Below, one piece after another: positions 1 to 9,892 of a DNA stretch of 32,052 nt. The stretch comes from Nitrosomonadaceae bacterium. GTDB taxonomy: Bacteria; Pseudomonadota; Gammaproteobacteria; Burkholderiales; Nitrosomonadaceae. The notes beneath the pieces were generated by a model. It worked only from the letters and a program-made list of their open reading frames with translations, made no database searches and had not been told where the DNA came from. Each line of letters begins with the position of its first letter. The stretch's first letter is position 1. The translations under genes were made by a program, and so were the position numbers. The stretch spans positions 1-32,052 of the forward strand of contig JAAZZR010000009.1 in the NCBI GenBank assembly GCA_014237605.1, written 5' to 3'.

Positions 1-1043
1 CTTGCTCGTAGCGCTTTATCCCGAATTAATACATGGACCTCATCACCTATAGAAACCTGAACTGATAGTCTCGCAAGTGCGATAGATGAATTTAGTGTTG
101 GGGAAAACCCGCCACTGGTGATTTCGCCCACACTAGATTCAGAATTTTGTTGAGATGATACTTTCTGGTGGCTTCGCAATACACCACGATCCAATAGCAA
201 CAAGCCGAATAATTGATATCTAGCTTGTGTTTTTATAAGTTCTTTTTTGCCGATGAAATTGCGTTCATTTTTTAAATCGACTGTCCAGGACAAGCCTGAT
301 TCTAATGGATTGGTAGTTTCATCCATATCTTGCCCATAAAGATTCATACCAGCCTCAAGCCGTAACGTGTCACGTGCGCCTAGTCCTGCAGGCGCAACTC
401 CTGCTGCATAGAGAGAGTCCCATAAATTCTTAGCATCACTTTCAGGCAGTGTTATTTCAAATCCATCCTCACCAGTATATCCAGTACGTGCAATAAAATA
501 TTGCTCAAACATAATTGACTGAAATAGCTTTAAATTTTCTGTGGCAATTTGTGACCCTGGAATAGCGTTCCAGACTTTAGCGCGAGCGTTTGGACCTTGT
601 ACTGCAATCATAGAAAGGTCCCTGCGTGGGGTAATTTTCAATTCTGGAGCAAGTTCATTGCGCTGGGCCTGTATCCAAGATATATCTTTTTCTGAGGTTC
701 CTGCATTTACAACTATACGAAACCATGATTCAGATAGAAAATAAATGATGAGATCATCTATTACTCCGCCTTCGGGATTGAGCATGCAGGTATATAGCGC
801 TTTACCCGGCTGAATAAGTTTATCAACATTATTGGCAAATAACTGGCGTAAAAAATCACGTGAATTTTCACCTTTGATATCAACAGCAAGCATATGTGAC
901 ACATCAAACATGCCTGCGTCTTTTCGTATACTATGGTGTTCGTCAAGTTGGGAGCCGTAGTGTAGGGGCATGTCCCAGCCACCAAAATCTACCATTTTTG
1001 CATTCATGTCACGGTGGACTTGATTGAGCGATGTCGTTTTCAT
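1..1043 (-). CDS. gcvT: Aminomethyltransferase (glycine cleavage system T protein), C-terminus cut by window edge
   Basis: Manual reverse-strand translation from ATG at 1043 gives MKTTSLNQVHRDMNAKMVDFGGWDMPLHYGSQLDEHHSIRKDAGMFDVSHMLAVDIKGENSRDFLRQLFANNVDKLIQPGKALYTCMLNPEGGVIDDLIIYFL..., a GcvT signature. It stays open to base 1. It is absent from the ORF track because the stop lies outside the window. Confidence 0.95.
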   Translation of the reverse strand, partial: MKTTSLNQVHRDMNAKMVDFGGWDMPLHYGSQLDEHHSIRKDAGMFDVSHMLAVDIKGENSRDFLRQLFANNVDKLIQPGKALYTCMLNPEGGVIDDLIIYFLSESWFRIVVNAGTSEKDISWIQAQRNELAPELKITPRRDLSMIAVQGPNARAKVWNAIPGSQIATENLKLFQSIMFEQYFIARTGYTGEDGFEITLPESDAKNLWDSLYAAGVAPAGLGARDTLRLEAGMNLYGQDMDETTNPLESGLSWTVDLKNERNFIGKKELIKTQARYQLFGLLLLDRGVLRSHQKVSSQQNSESSVGEITSGGFSPTLNSSIALARLSVQVSIGDEVHVLIRDKALRA

Positions 1044-1084
1044 TGCAAATATTTTTTAAAAAAAAAGGTGAGGCCATAATTTTA

Positions 1085-1175
1085 TGACTTCACCCCTCTA
1101 TCATTTTTACCTGAGAGATTACGGTAGTTTATCCCGTGTACGCCTTTGTCGACAATGAGACAACATGCGCGCGCT
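1085..1175 (-). promoter_or_regulatory. Glycine riboswitch-like leader upstream of gcvT
   Basis: Reverse strand has GGCGTACACGGGATAAACTACCGTAATCTCTCAGGTAAAAATGATAGAGGGG, which resembles the conserved 3' half of the glycine aptamer (CTCTCAGG-A-rich-ATAGAGGGG), just upstream of gcvT. The 5' half is less recognisable. Confidence 0.7.
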
Positions 1176-1431
1176 TTCTTGGTGTAAATGGATAATCAGT
1201 GATTATACTCTAGCGATAGTGATTAAAACAAGTTATGCATATTGCGCTAGGAGTTATCCTTGATCACTTAGCTTTTAAATATATAGATCTTCTGATCTCA
1301 AGAATTGGAAAATTATAGAGCATCAGTATACTTAAAATTTTGAGAAACTTTTTCTCTTCAGGCAACACATATGTTTGTCCGAGCTCTCAATCAGATTATT
1401 TGCTATGATTAGTGGCGCTTATCAAATAAAG

Positions 1432-3414
1432 TTATCCCTGCAGCAACCTTATTTCAGCAGCAGCCAAATCTTCCTGTATCCCACGTAATACAAGTACATC
1501 GCCGGCTTCTAGTCTGGTTTCTTTATCAGGCAATAATTCCCGTACATTTTTTCTTCGTACAGCAGGGACCTCTACTAAGAATTCTCCTAAATTTAATTCC
1601 CCTAATTTTTTTCCGACTGCTGCCGACCCAGGTGCAATCATCACGTTAAGTAAGCGTAGTTGCATCTTCTCTTCGGAGTCTTTTACTTCGTCAGAGATCC
1701 CGTGATAAAAGCCACGAAATAAGCTGTAACGTTGCTCTCGTGTTTTACGCATGCGATTTAGCACACGGGTAAGCGGCACGCCCAAGTGCATGAAAGCATG
1801 AGATGCAAGCATGATACTGCCTTCCATGATCTCTGCCACTACTTCTGCTGCACCAGCTTCTTTTAAGAGATCAATATCTGAATCATCTAAAGTGCGTACA
1901 ACAACAGGGAGCTCCGGGCGTATTGCATGAACCTGTCTTAGAACCTTAAGGGCTGAAGTAGTGTCGGTATAGCTTATTACAATCAACTTGGCACGCATCA
2001 GTCCAGCAGCAATAAGTACTTCATATCTTGCCGCATCTCCATATACTACTGATTCACCAGCTGCAGCTGCATCGTGAATACGTATTGGGTCAAGATCCAG
2101 GGCAATAAATGGCACTGATTCTTTTTCAAGTAAACGGGAAAGATTCTGCCCGCTACGCCCATAGCCACAAAGAATGACGTGTTGCTCTTCAGCCATAGTT
2201 TGTGCAGCTATGTTAGTAAGTTGTGTAGCACGATTCATCCATTCAGTGGCAGAGAAACGCTGAGCCATATTTTCGCTGTGCTCAATGAGGAAGGGTGCTA
2301 TCAACATAGATAGAACTATCGCTGCCAATACGGGCTGCATAGTAGGGTTATCAATTATGTTTAGAGAGTTAGCTTCGGCTAGCAGAACAAATCCAAATTC
2401 TCCACCTTGGGCAAGGCTCAGGCCAGTACGTACTGCAACACCCGAATCTGATCTAAATAGGCGCGAAAGAGTCGTAATTAATAAAGCCTTTATTCCAATT
2501 AAGGCTATGAGTAGCAGCATTACCCATAAAAAATTATCTGATACTGCTTGTATATCCAGAAGCATACCTATTGTTACAAAGAATAGGCCTAGTAAAATAT
2601 CTCGGAATGGTTTGATGTCATCTTCAACTTGATAACGATATTCAGTTTCAGAAATTAGCATCCCTGCAAGAAATGCGCCAAGGGCTAATGATAAACCTGC
2701 AATTCCAGTAAGCCAGGCTAGTCCCAAGGTGATAAGTAGCACATTTAATACAAATAACTCAGAAGACTTCTGTCGGGCTACCAGATGAAACCAAGGGCGC
2801 ATCAGTCGCTGTCCAAGGAATAGGATTAACCCAAGTACGGCTCCTGCTTTAAGCAGGGCCAGGGCAATCGTAACTACAAGGTCTGCATTACTGCTATCTA
2901 TTGTACTTGCAAGTACCGGAATTAAAATCAGAAGTGGTACTACTGCCAAATCTTGGAATAATAAAACACCTATAATTTGTCTGCCGTGGCCTGAATTAAG
3001 CTCTAGTCTTTCCGAAAGCATCTTGCTGACAATGGCGGTAGAGGACATAGCTAAAACCCCACCCAATGCCAGTCCTACGCGCCAGTCAATTCCTATCATC
3101 CAAGTTACAATCATAACAATGATCATGCTTGTACAGACTTGAGCTGTACCAAAACCGAATACGACATTCTTCATGGTAACAAGCTTAGGTAGGCTAAATT
3201 CTAGGCCAATGCTAAACATTAAAAACACGACACCAAACTCAGCTAAATGATGAGTTTCTGCTGCTTCAGGTATCAAGCCTAACGCGTGTGGTCCAATAAT
3301 AACCCCAGAAAGTAAATAGCCCAGCATGGGTGGCAGACGTAGAAGGCGAAATACAACTACAGCTAGTACAGCGGTGGCAAGAAGAATAAGAACGAGTTGT
3401 AGCGTGCTATGCAT
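1432..3414 (-). CDS. CPA2-family monovalent cation:proton antiporter with RCK (TrkA-N/TrkA-C) domains, Kef/YbaL-like
   Basis: 660 aa with membrane-spanning N-terminal half (LPPMLGYLLSGVIIGPHALGLIPE, LAQGGEFGFVLL), Rossmann motif HVILCGYGRSGQNLSRLLE and a C-terminal TrkA-C-like segment. Confidence 0.9.
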   Translation of the reverse strand: MHSTLQLVLILLATAVLAVVVFRLLRLPPMLGYLLSGVIIGPHALGLIPEAAETHHLAEFGVVFLMFSIGLEFSLPKLVTMKNVVFGFGTAQVCTSMIIVMIVTWMIGIDWRVGLALGGVLAMSSTAIVSKMLSERLELNSGHGRQIIGVLLFQDLAVVPLLILIPVLASTIDSSNADLVVTIALALLKAGAVLGLILFLGQRLMRPWFHLVARQKSSELFVLNVLLITLGLAWLTGIAGLSLALGAFLAGMLISETEYRYQVEDDIKPFRDILLGLFFVTIGMLLDIQAVSDNFLWVMLLLIALIGIKALLITTLSRLFRSDSGVAVRTGLSLAQGGEFGFVLLAEANSLNIIDNPTMQPVLAAIVLSMLIAPFLIEHSENMAQRFSATEWMNRATQLTNIAAQTMAEEQHVILCGYGRSGQNLSRLLEKESVPFIALDLDPIRIHDAAAAGESVVYGDAARYEVLIAAGLMRAKLIVISYTDTTSALKVLRQVHAIRPELPVVVRTLDDSDIDLLKEAGAAEVVAEIMEGSIMLASHAFMHLGVPLTRVLNRMRKTREQRYSLFRGFYHGISDEVKDSEEKMQLRLLNVMIAPGSAAVGKKLGELNLGEFLVEVPAVRRKNVRELLPDKETRLEAGDVLVLRGIQEDLAAAEIRLLQG

Positions 3415-3563
3415 AGGTAAAATTCTGTGAAAAAGACATTATATTTAGTCCGCCAATTAATCTAACCTAGAAACATACTATAGTATCGAAAAGTCGCACA
3501 TTCAACGTATCCATTAATACGTGGTGTTAAAATATAATTTTATTATGCGCTACCTTTATTTTT

Positions 3564-4880
3564 ATGTCAGTACCCCATCTTACCACTGCCCTAAGCGGTG
3601 CAATTCTTGATCTCGAAAAACGTATACTTGATGCTATGCCGGCAATCGAGTATTGGTTGCGGGGCCGATTACAGGATCATGTTGTACCATTCTACTGCTC
3701 TGTAGATTTACGTAATAGTGGTTTTAAGTTGGCTCCTGTGGATACCAATCTGTTTCCTGGTGGATTTAATAATCTCAACCCAGATTTCATGCCATTATGT
3801 GTACAGGCTACGATGGCAGCGGTGGAGAAAATCTGTCCTGATACTCATAGTTTATTATTGATACCAGAGAACCATACACGTAACATTTTTTATTTACAAA
3901 ATGTAGCAGTATTACAAACTATTCTGCGTCATACAGGAATGGACGTTCGTGTTGGTAGTTTGTTGCCAGAAGCTTCTAAGGCTTCAACAATAGACCTTCC
4001 TAATGGTGACAGTCTTATATTAGAACCAGTTAAGCGAAAAGAGAATCGTCTGGTTTTAGAGAACTTTGATCCATGCGCTGTGTTGCTTAATAATGATCTT
4101 TCTTCTGGTGCACCTGATATTCTTCAGAATTTGGAACAGACAGTTATTCCACCTATCCATGCAGGCTGGGCGACAAGAAGGAAATCAAGCTTTTTCACAG
4201 CATATGACTCTGTAGCAAAAGAATTCTCTGAACTGATTGGCATTGATCCATGGCTTATTAATCCTTATTTTGGATCTTGTGGAAAAATTAATTTTAGTGA
4301 AAAAAAAGGTGAAGATTGTGTGGCGAAGAATGTAGATAAGATCTTGCTTCAGATTAGAGAGAAATATAAGCAATATGATGTTAAAGAGGAGCCTTTTGTG
4401 ATTGTTAAGGCTGATGCAGGTACCTATGGAATGGGTGTCATGACCGTCAAGAGTGGCGAGGAAGTGCGAAAACTTAACCGCAAGCAACGGAATAAGATGT
4501 CAGTTGTAAAAGAAGGTCAGCCTGTGACCAAAGTATTGGTACAGGAGGGAGTATATACTTTTGAAAGTATTAATGCAGCAGTAGCTGAGCCTGTTATATA
4601 CATGATTGATCGCTATGTTGTAGGTGGATTCTATCGGGTACACACTGGGCGTGGTAATGATGAGAATCTGAATGCTCCTGGTATGCATTTTGTACCTTTA
4701 TCTTTTGAGCCATCGTGTCTGTTACCAGTTAATAAAACCAGCCGAGATTATGATGCTAATAGATTCTATGCTTACAGTGTCATAGCGAGGCTAGCTTTAT
4801 TGACAGCAGCGTTAGAGTTAGAGAAGGGTGAAAATGAACCTATAGATTTTGTATCTAAGACAAGCAGAGAGAAACAGTAA
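3564..4880 (+). CDS. gshA: Glutamate--cysteine ligase, proteobacterial GshA type
   Basis: 438 aa. N-terminus LTTALSGAILDLEKRILDAMPAIEYWLRGRLQDHVVPFYCSVDLRNSGFKLAPVDTNLFPGGFNNL is typical of this GshA family. It is followed by gshB. Confidence 0.88.
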   Translation: MSVPHLTTALSGAILDLEKRILDAMPAIEYWLRGRLQDHVVPFYCSVDLRNSGFKLAPVDTNLFPGGFNNLNPDFMPLCVQATMAAVEKICPDTHSLLLIPENHTRNIFYLQNVAVLQTILRHTGMDVRVGSLLPEASKASTIDLPNGDSLILEPVKRKENRLVLENFDPCAVLLNNDLSSGAPDILQNLEQTVIPPIHAGWATRRKSSFFTAYDSVAKEFSELIGIDPWLINPYFGSCGKINFSEKKGEDCVAKNVDKILLQIREKYKQYDVKEEPFVIVKADAGTYGMGVMTVKSGEEVRKLNRKQRNKMSVVKEGQPVTKVLVQEGVYTFESINAAVAEPVIYMIDRYVVGGFYRVHTGRGNDENLNAPGMHFVPLSFEPSCLLPVNKTSRDYDANRFYAYSVIARLALLTAALELEKGENEPIDFVSKTSREKQ

Positions 4881-4893
4881 TTCCTAAAAATTA

Positions 4894-5865
4894 ATGATGA
4901 AACTTGCATTTATTCTTGATCAACTGAGTTCAATTAAAATTGATAAAGACTCAAGTTTTGCCATGATGCTTGAGGCGGCCTCGCGAGGCCATCAGTTGTT
5001 TGTAATTCAGCATGGGGATTTGTCTTGGAAGAATGGTAAGACTGTTGGGATTTCATGTGAGCTGGAATTAACCGGACAGACAGCTGTTGACAGTAACTGG
5101 TATAAGGATATGGGGACTGCGGAAATACCACTGCAAGAATTTGATGTTGTGTTAATGCGTAAAGACCCGCCTTTCAATATGGAATATATATATAGCACCT
5201 ATTTGTTGGAATTAGCTGAAAAACAAGGCGTGTGTATTATTAATAGTCCGCAGGGGCTACGTGATCATAATGAGAAATTCTCCATAGCGAATTTTCCACA
5301 ATTCATTACCCCCACTCTTGTGACAAGGAAAGATCATCTGATAAGAGAGTTTCTGAATGAGCATGATGACATTATATTAAAGCCCCTTGATGGAATGGGT
5401 GGGGCTGGTGTGTTCCGTGTTAATGGTGCTGATTACAATACTAGTGTGATTATAGAGACTCTTACACATTACGGTACTCAAACGATTATGGCGCAGCGTT
5501 ATATACCTGAAATTTCACAAGGTGATAAGCGTATTTTATTGGTAGGCGGAAAGCCTGCACCTTATGCGCTGGCACGTATCCCCAGAAAAGGAGAGTCCCG
5601 CGGGAATTTAGCGACCGGTGGTTTTGGTGTGGCCCAGCCATTAACTAGTCGGGATCATGAAATAGCTAAAGCTCTGGGGCCATATTTGTATGATCAAGGG
5701 TTAATGTTGGTAGGGCTAGATGTGATAGGAGATTATTTGACTGAGATTAACGTAACAAGTCCTACTTGTATGCAAGAAATCAGAAATATGACTGATTTTA
5801 ATGTGGCTGGAATGATGGTAGATTTAATTGAAAAAAACTATAGGCCTCTGGATGGGAATAGCTAA
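4894..5865 (+). CDS. gshB: Glutathione synthetase
   Basis: 323 aa. MKLAFILDQLSSIKIDKDSSFAMMLEAASRGH, DVVLMRKDPPFNMEYIYSTYLLE, LKPLDGMGGAGVFRV and INVTSPTCMQEI are GshB ATP-grasp motifs. Confidence 0.97.
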   Translation: MMKLAFILDQLSSIKIDKDSSFAMMLEAASRGHQLFVIQHGDLSWKNGKTVGISCELELTGQTAVDSNWYKDMGTAEIPLQEFDVVLMRKDPPFNMEYIYSTYLLELAEKQGVCIINSPQGLRDHNEKFSIANFPQFITPTLVTRKDHLIREFLNEHDDIILKPLDGMGGAGVFRVNGADYNTSVIIETLTHYGTQTIMAQRYIPEISQGDKRILLVGGKPAPYALARIPRKGESRGNLATGGFGVAQPLTSRDHEIAKALGPYLYDQGLMLVGLDVIGDYLTEINVTSPTCMQEIRNMTDFNVAGMMVDLIEKNYRPLDGNS

Positions 5866-6095
5866 TCATATTTATTTTCCAGTACGCCAGTTAGTACTTC
5901 ATTGAGGCTTTTTTATTAAGTATTCTACTTCTTCAGTAGATAGATTTATAGCATGAAGATAATAAGCATTTGTAGAATTATTAGAGATCTTGCCTGTGGT
6001 TGTAGAGATGGAAATATACATTTAATCAATCATGAAGTAGCGGCAATGATAAAATTTAATGCATTGAAATTTATTATTTATTGGCAGGATAAAAA

Positions 6096-6500
6096 ATGAT
6101 TGGAATTCTAATTATTTCTCATGGGGACCTAGGAAATAGTTTAATAAATTGCGCTAATCACGTTATGGGAAAAAGGCCAGAACACCTAGTGCATCTTGGC
6201 GTTACTATCCAGGATGATCCGGACGTTATTATTCTTAATGCACTAGAATTATTAAAGCAATTGGATTGCGGTGACGGGGTATTAATTTTAAGTGATATCT
6301 GTGGTGCTACACCATGTAATATCGCTACTGAATTAGTGAATCCAGGTAGAGTCGAGTGCTTGTCAGGAGTAAATTTATCAATGCTGATACGGGCGCTTAC
6401 TTACCGTGACAAATCACTTGAATCATTAGTAGAAAAATCGTTATCTGGTGGAAAGGAGGGAGTGATGCGTATTTATTCGAGATCTGATAATGCAAACTAA
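6096..6500 (+). CDS. PTS EIIA component, mannose/fructose (EIIA-Man) family
   Basis: 134 aa. MIGILIISHGDLGNSLI (active-site His) and GVLILSDICGATPCNIA. It overlaps ptsH by 11 bp. Confidence 0.92.
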   Translation: MIGILIISHGDLGNSLINCANHVMGKRPEHLVHLGVTIQDDPDVIILNALELLKQLDCGDGVLILSDICGATPCNIATELVNPGRVECLSGVNLSMLIRALTYRDKSLESLVEKSLSGGKEGVMRIYSRSDNAN

Positions 6501-6759
6501 AGAAGTTAAAATTATAAATAAATTGGGTCTTCATGCGCGTGCATCTGCAAAAATTACGCAGCTAGCTGGAAACTATCAAAGTGAAGTATGGTTGTCTAGA
6601 AATAAACTTAGGGTTAATGCAAAAAGTATCATGGGGGTAATGATGTTGGCTGCGAACAAAGGCTCTAAAATAAATATTGAGACTATTGGCCAAGATGAAG
6701 CTGAGGTAATGCTTGCACTTGTTACCCTAATTGAAAATTCCTTCGGGGAAGATGAATGA
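6490..6759 (+). CDS. ptsH: Phosphocarrier protein HPr
   Basis: 89 aa. Active-site motif KLGLHARASAKI and Ser-46-type region AKSIMGVMMLAA. Confidence 0.95.
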   Translation: MQTKEVKIINKLGLHARASAKITQLAGNYQSEVWLSRNKLRVNAKSIMGVMMLAANKGSKINIETIGQDEAEVMLALVTLIENSFGEDE

Positions 6760-8483
6760 GCTTTGTACTACATGGTATCGGTGTTTCAAGAGGTGTTGCT
6801 ATAGGGCATGCACACCTTACATCGCATGCTGCGTTGGAGGTTGCGCATCACATATTGCCACTAAATAAAATTAGTAGTGAAATATCCCGTCTTGATGCGG
6901 CGTTTACAACAGTACGTGAAGAACTTGAAACGCTGCATGCCTCTGTTATCGCGGGTCCTGCATCAGCTGAATTCGGTGCTTTTCTTGATTTGCACCGTAT
7001 GATTCTTGACGACCCAACTCTTTCTTCTGCAGCTAAAACCTACATTTCTCAAAATCTGTGTAATGCTGAGTGGGCTGTTACCCAGCAGACAGATGTACTA
7101 CTCGCACAGTTTGAGGAAATTGAAGATGCTTATTTGAGGGAACGCAAAGCTGATGTTATTCAGGTGGTTGAGCGGGTGCTGAAGGCATTATTAGGGCATC
7201 CTGGCTATATTCCACCCCCTATAAAGCGTACTGGCGATAGCATTCTGGTTGCCTATGATCTAAGTCCAGCTGATGTACTTCAGTATAAACAACATAGATT
7301 TACTGCTTTTATTACTGATTTGGGGGGATCAACCTCTCACACAGCTATAGTTGCACGAAGCTTAAATATTCCATCTATCGTGGCGTTGCATAATGCACGC
7401 CAATTGATTCGTGACAATGATGTTTTGATTGTTGACGGGGATCAGGGGTTGGTAATTGTTAATCCTGATAAGCGAGTATTTGCTGAGTACAGATCACGTC
7501 AGAATCAACTGGAAATTGAAGAGCAGAAATTAAAACGTATTAGAACTACAGCTGCTAAAACGCTTGACGGAGTAGCAGTAAAATTACACGCTAATATTGA
7601 ATTACCTCAGGATATTGAGCAGGTAAAGGATAATGGTGCTACTGGGGTTGGTTTGTTTCGTAGTGAGTTTCTTTTCCTTAATCGAGATAGCTTGCCTAGT
7701 GAAGATGAGCAATTCGAAGCTTATTGTACTGTTGCGAAGAAAATGCGTGGTTTACCAGTGACAATTCGGACATTTGATTTGGGCGCTGACAAAAATATTG
7801 ATAGTGATAAACGTGTTGCTGCTAATCCAGCACTTGGGTTACGTGCTATTCGTCTTAGCTTAGCTGAGCCAAAAATGTTTCACGTACAGCTTCGTGCAAT
7901 TCTGAGAGCTTCATTTCATGGAAACGTACGTATTTTGATTCCGATGCTTTCTAGTGTTTCTGAAATAAATCAAACATTGCGGTCGATTGAGCGGGCTAAA
8001 GAGAGTCTTCAAAATGAGGAAATACCCTTTGATACTGATATTCAGATTGGGGGAATGATAGAAGTTCCAGCTGCGGCACTAAGTCTAGATACCTTCATGG
8101 AGAAATTAGATTTCTTATCTATTGGGACCAATGACTTAATTCAGTATACATTAGCTATAGATCGAACAGATGATACTGTTGCGCATTTATATGAGCCACT
8201 TCATCCAGCGGTATTGCGGTTAGTGGCACATATTATACGTAGTGCAAATCACGCGGAGATTCCTGTAGAGGTTTGTGGGGAGATGGCTGGAGATCCATCC
8301 TTTACTCGTCTATTGTTAGGCTTTGGGTTGCGTGAATTTTCTATGTTTCCAACACAGCTGTTAACAGTAAAACGTCAAGTATTAAGAAGCAATCTGCCAG
8401 ATATTATCCATACTGCAGAAAAAATACTTAGATCTGATAGCCCAGAAAATATTCGTATATTGTTGACGAAACTGAATAGCTAG
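6756..8483 (+). CDS. ptsI: Phosphoenolpyruvate--protein phosphotransferase (PTS enzyme I)
   Basis: 575 aa. GGSTSHTAIVARSLNIPSIV, GVGLFRSEFLFL and FLSIGTNDLIQYTLAIDR. The ATGA overlaps ptsH by 4 bp. Confidence 0.97.
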   Translation: MSFVLHGIGVSRGVAIGHAHLTSHAALEVAHHILPLNKISSEISRLDAAFTTVREELETLHASVIAGPASAEFGAFLDLHRMILDDPTLSSAAKTYISQNLCNAEWAVTQQTDVLLAQFEEIEDAYLRERKADVIQVVERVLKALLGHPGYIPPPIKRTGDSILVAYDLSPADVLQYKQHRFTAFITDLGGSTSHTAIVARSLNIPSIVALHNARQLIRDNDVLIVDGDQGLVIVNPDKRVFAEYRSRQNQLEIEEQKLKRIRTTAAKTLDGVAVKLHANIELPQDIEQVKDNGATGVGLFRSEFLFLNRDSLPSEDEQFEAYCTVAKKMRGLPVTIRTFDLGADKNIDSDKRVAANPALGLRAIRLSLAEPKMFHVQLRAILRASFHGNVRILIPMLSSVSEINQTLRSIERAKESLQNEEIPFDTDIQIGGMIEVPAAALSLDTFMEKLDFLSIGTNDLIQYTLAIDRTDDTVAHLYEPLHPAVLRLVAHIIRSANHAEIPVEVCGEMAGDPSFTRLLLGFGLREFSMFPTQLLTVKRQVLRSNLPDIIHTAEKILRSDSPENIRILLTKLNS

Positions 8484-8500
8484 TTCATTTGACGATATAA

Positions 8501-8525
8501 TCTTTCTTTATATAATAAAGAAAGA
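8501..8525. repeat. 25-nt perfect hairpin (11-3-11) between ptsI and metX
   Basis: TCTTTCTTTAT-ATA-ATAAAGAAAGA. Confidence 0.75.
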
Positions 8526-8612
8526 AATAGCATTGATCTAATTTAAAGATAAAGAATAGATAATCATTGATTCCTTTGTTATTCAATTTGATTGGGTTTT
8601 ATAAATATATTA

Positions 8613-9740
8613 ATGCAAGATTTAACATCAGTTGGAGTTGTCACTTCCCAGAAAGTTAAATTTGACAATCCTCTACATTTAAAGAGTGGCGCCATCCTTG
8701 ATAGCTACGAGTTAGTATATGAAACTTATGGCGAGCTTAATGAGGATAAATCTAACGCGGTTCTGATCTGCCATGCCCTTTCTAGTAATCATCATGTAGC
8801 CGGTTATTACGCTGATGACATTGAGAATGTCGGTTGGTGGGACAATATGATTGGTCCTGGGAAGGCTATTGATACAGGCAAGTTTTTTGTGGTGGCTGTA
8901 AATAACTTGGGGGGCTGTCATGGGTCAACTGGTCCTACCAGCATCAATTCAAAGACAGGAAAACCTTATGGTGCTGATTTCCCTATGGTAACAGTACAAG
9001 ATTGGACTGTTACTCAGGTTGAATTGGCAGATTATCTCGGCATCAAGCAGTTTGCAGCAATTGCTGGAGGTAGTTTAGGTGGAATGCAGGCTTTGCAATG
9101 GACATTAGATTTTCCTGAGAGGGTTCGGCATGCGTTGGTCATTGCTGCAGCTGCTAAATTAACTGCACAGAATATTGCATTCAATGATGTTGCGCGCCAA
9201 GCAATTATTACAGACCCAGATTTTTATGGGGGAGACTATTATTCCAATAATGCAGTACCTATGCGGGGCCTGCGGCTCGCACGAATGTTAGGGCATATCA
9301 CATATTTATCAGATCATTCGATGGCTGAGAAGTTTGGACGAGAGTTGCGTAATGGCCCACTCGGCTTTGGCTTCGATGTGGAATTTGAGATTGAATCCTA
9401 TCTACGTTACCAGGGTGATAAATTCGCTGACCAGTTTGACGCTAATACCTACTTACTAATGACTAAGGCATTGGATTATTTTGATCCAGCACATGATTAT
9501 AATGGGGATCTTAGAGAGGCATTCAGTGCTGTGAAATCTGACTTCCTAGTGTTATCTTTTACTACAGACTGGCGTTTTTCTCCTGAGCGTTCACATGCGA
9601 TTGTAAAAGCACTCCTAGATAATGAACTAAATGTTAGTTACGCGGAGATTACTTCTAGCTATGGGCATGATTCTTTTTTAATGGGCGACCACTACTATCA
9701 TGAGCTTGTGAAAGCCTATATGAACAATATTATTATTTAG
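8613..9740 (+). CDS. metX: Homoserine O-acetyltransferase/succinyltransferase (MetX alpha/beta hydrolase)
   Basis: [39 protein letters not shown] and [16 protein letters not shown]. The track ORF begins at 8592; the internal ATG at 8613 ([13 protein letters not shown]) is the more plausible start. Confidence 0.93.
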   Translation: MQDLTSVGVVTSQKVKFDNPLHLKSGAILDSYELVYETYGELNEDKSNAVLICHALSSNHHVAGYYADDIENVGWWDNMIGPGKAIDTGKFFVVAVNNLGGCHGSTGPTSINSKTGKPYGADFPMVTVQDWTVTQVELADYLGIKQFAAIAGGSLGGMQALQWTLDFPERVRHALVIAAAAKLTAQNIAFNDVARQAIITDPDFYGGDYYSNNAVPMRGLRLARMLGHITYLSDHSMAEKFGRELRNGPLGFGFDVEFEIESYLRYQGDKFADQFDANTYLLMTKALDYFDPAHDYNGDLREAFSAVKSDFLVLSFTTDWRFSPERSHAIVKALLDNELNVSYAEITSSYGHDSFLMGDHYYHELVKAYMNNIII

Positions 9741-9892
9741 CATATAGGGTTTAGTTCTGGGGATTTCTTTAATAATGGATGCACATGTCCTTGCAGAAAT
9801 TATGTGGTTAGAAATACAACAGCACTAATATACTTGCTAGCATTTAATTAATTTTTACAGTAAAGAGCTTATATTCTTGGCCACCAAAGATA

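Noticed and set aside
541-744. ORF-track 67-aa plus ORF
   Set aside because: Antisense to gcvT, no recognisable protein features.
761-985. ORF-track 74-aa minus ORF
   Set aside because: Lies within gcvT in a different frame; the GcvT frame through this region is intact and clearly homologous.
2285-2632. ORF-track 115-aa plus ORF
   Set aside because: Antisense to the CPA2 antiporter gene; composition looks like shadow translation.
4185-4487. ORF-track 100-aa minus ORF
   Set aside because: Antisense to gshA, no domain signature.
9741-9892. Short reading frame MDAHVLAEIMWLEIQQH in the metX-metW gap
   Set aside because: Too short and without a Shine-Dalgarno; probably chance.
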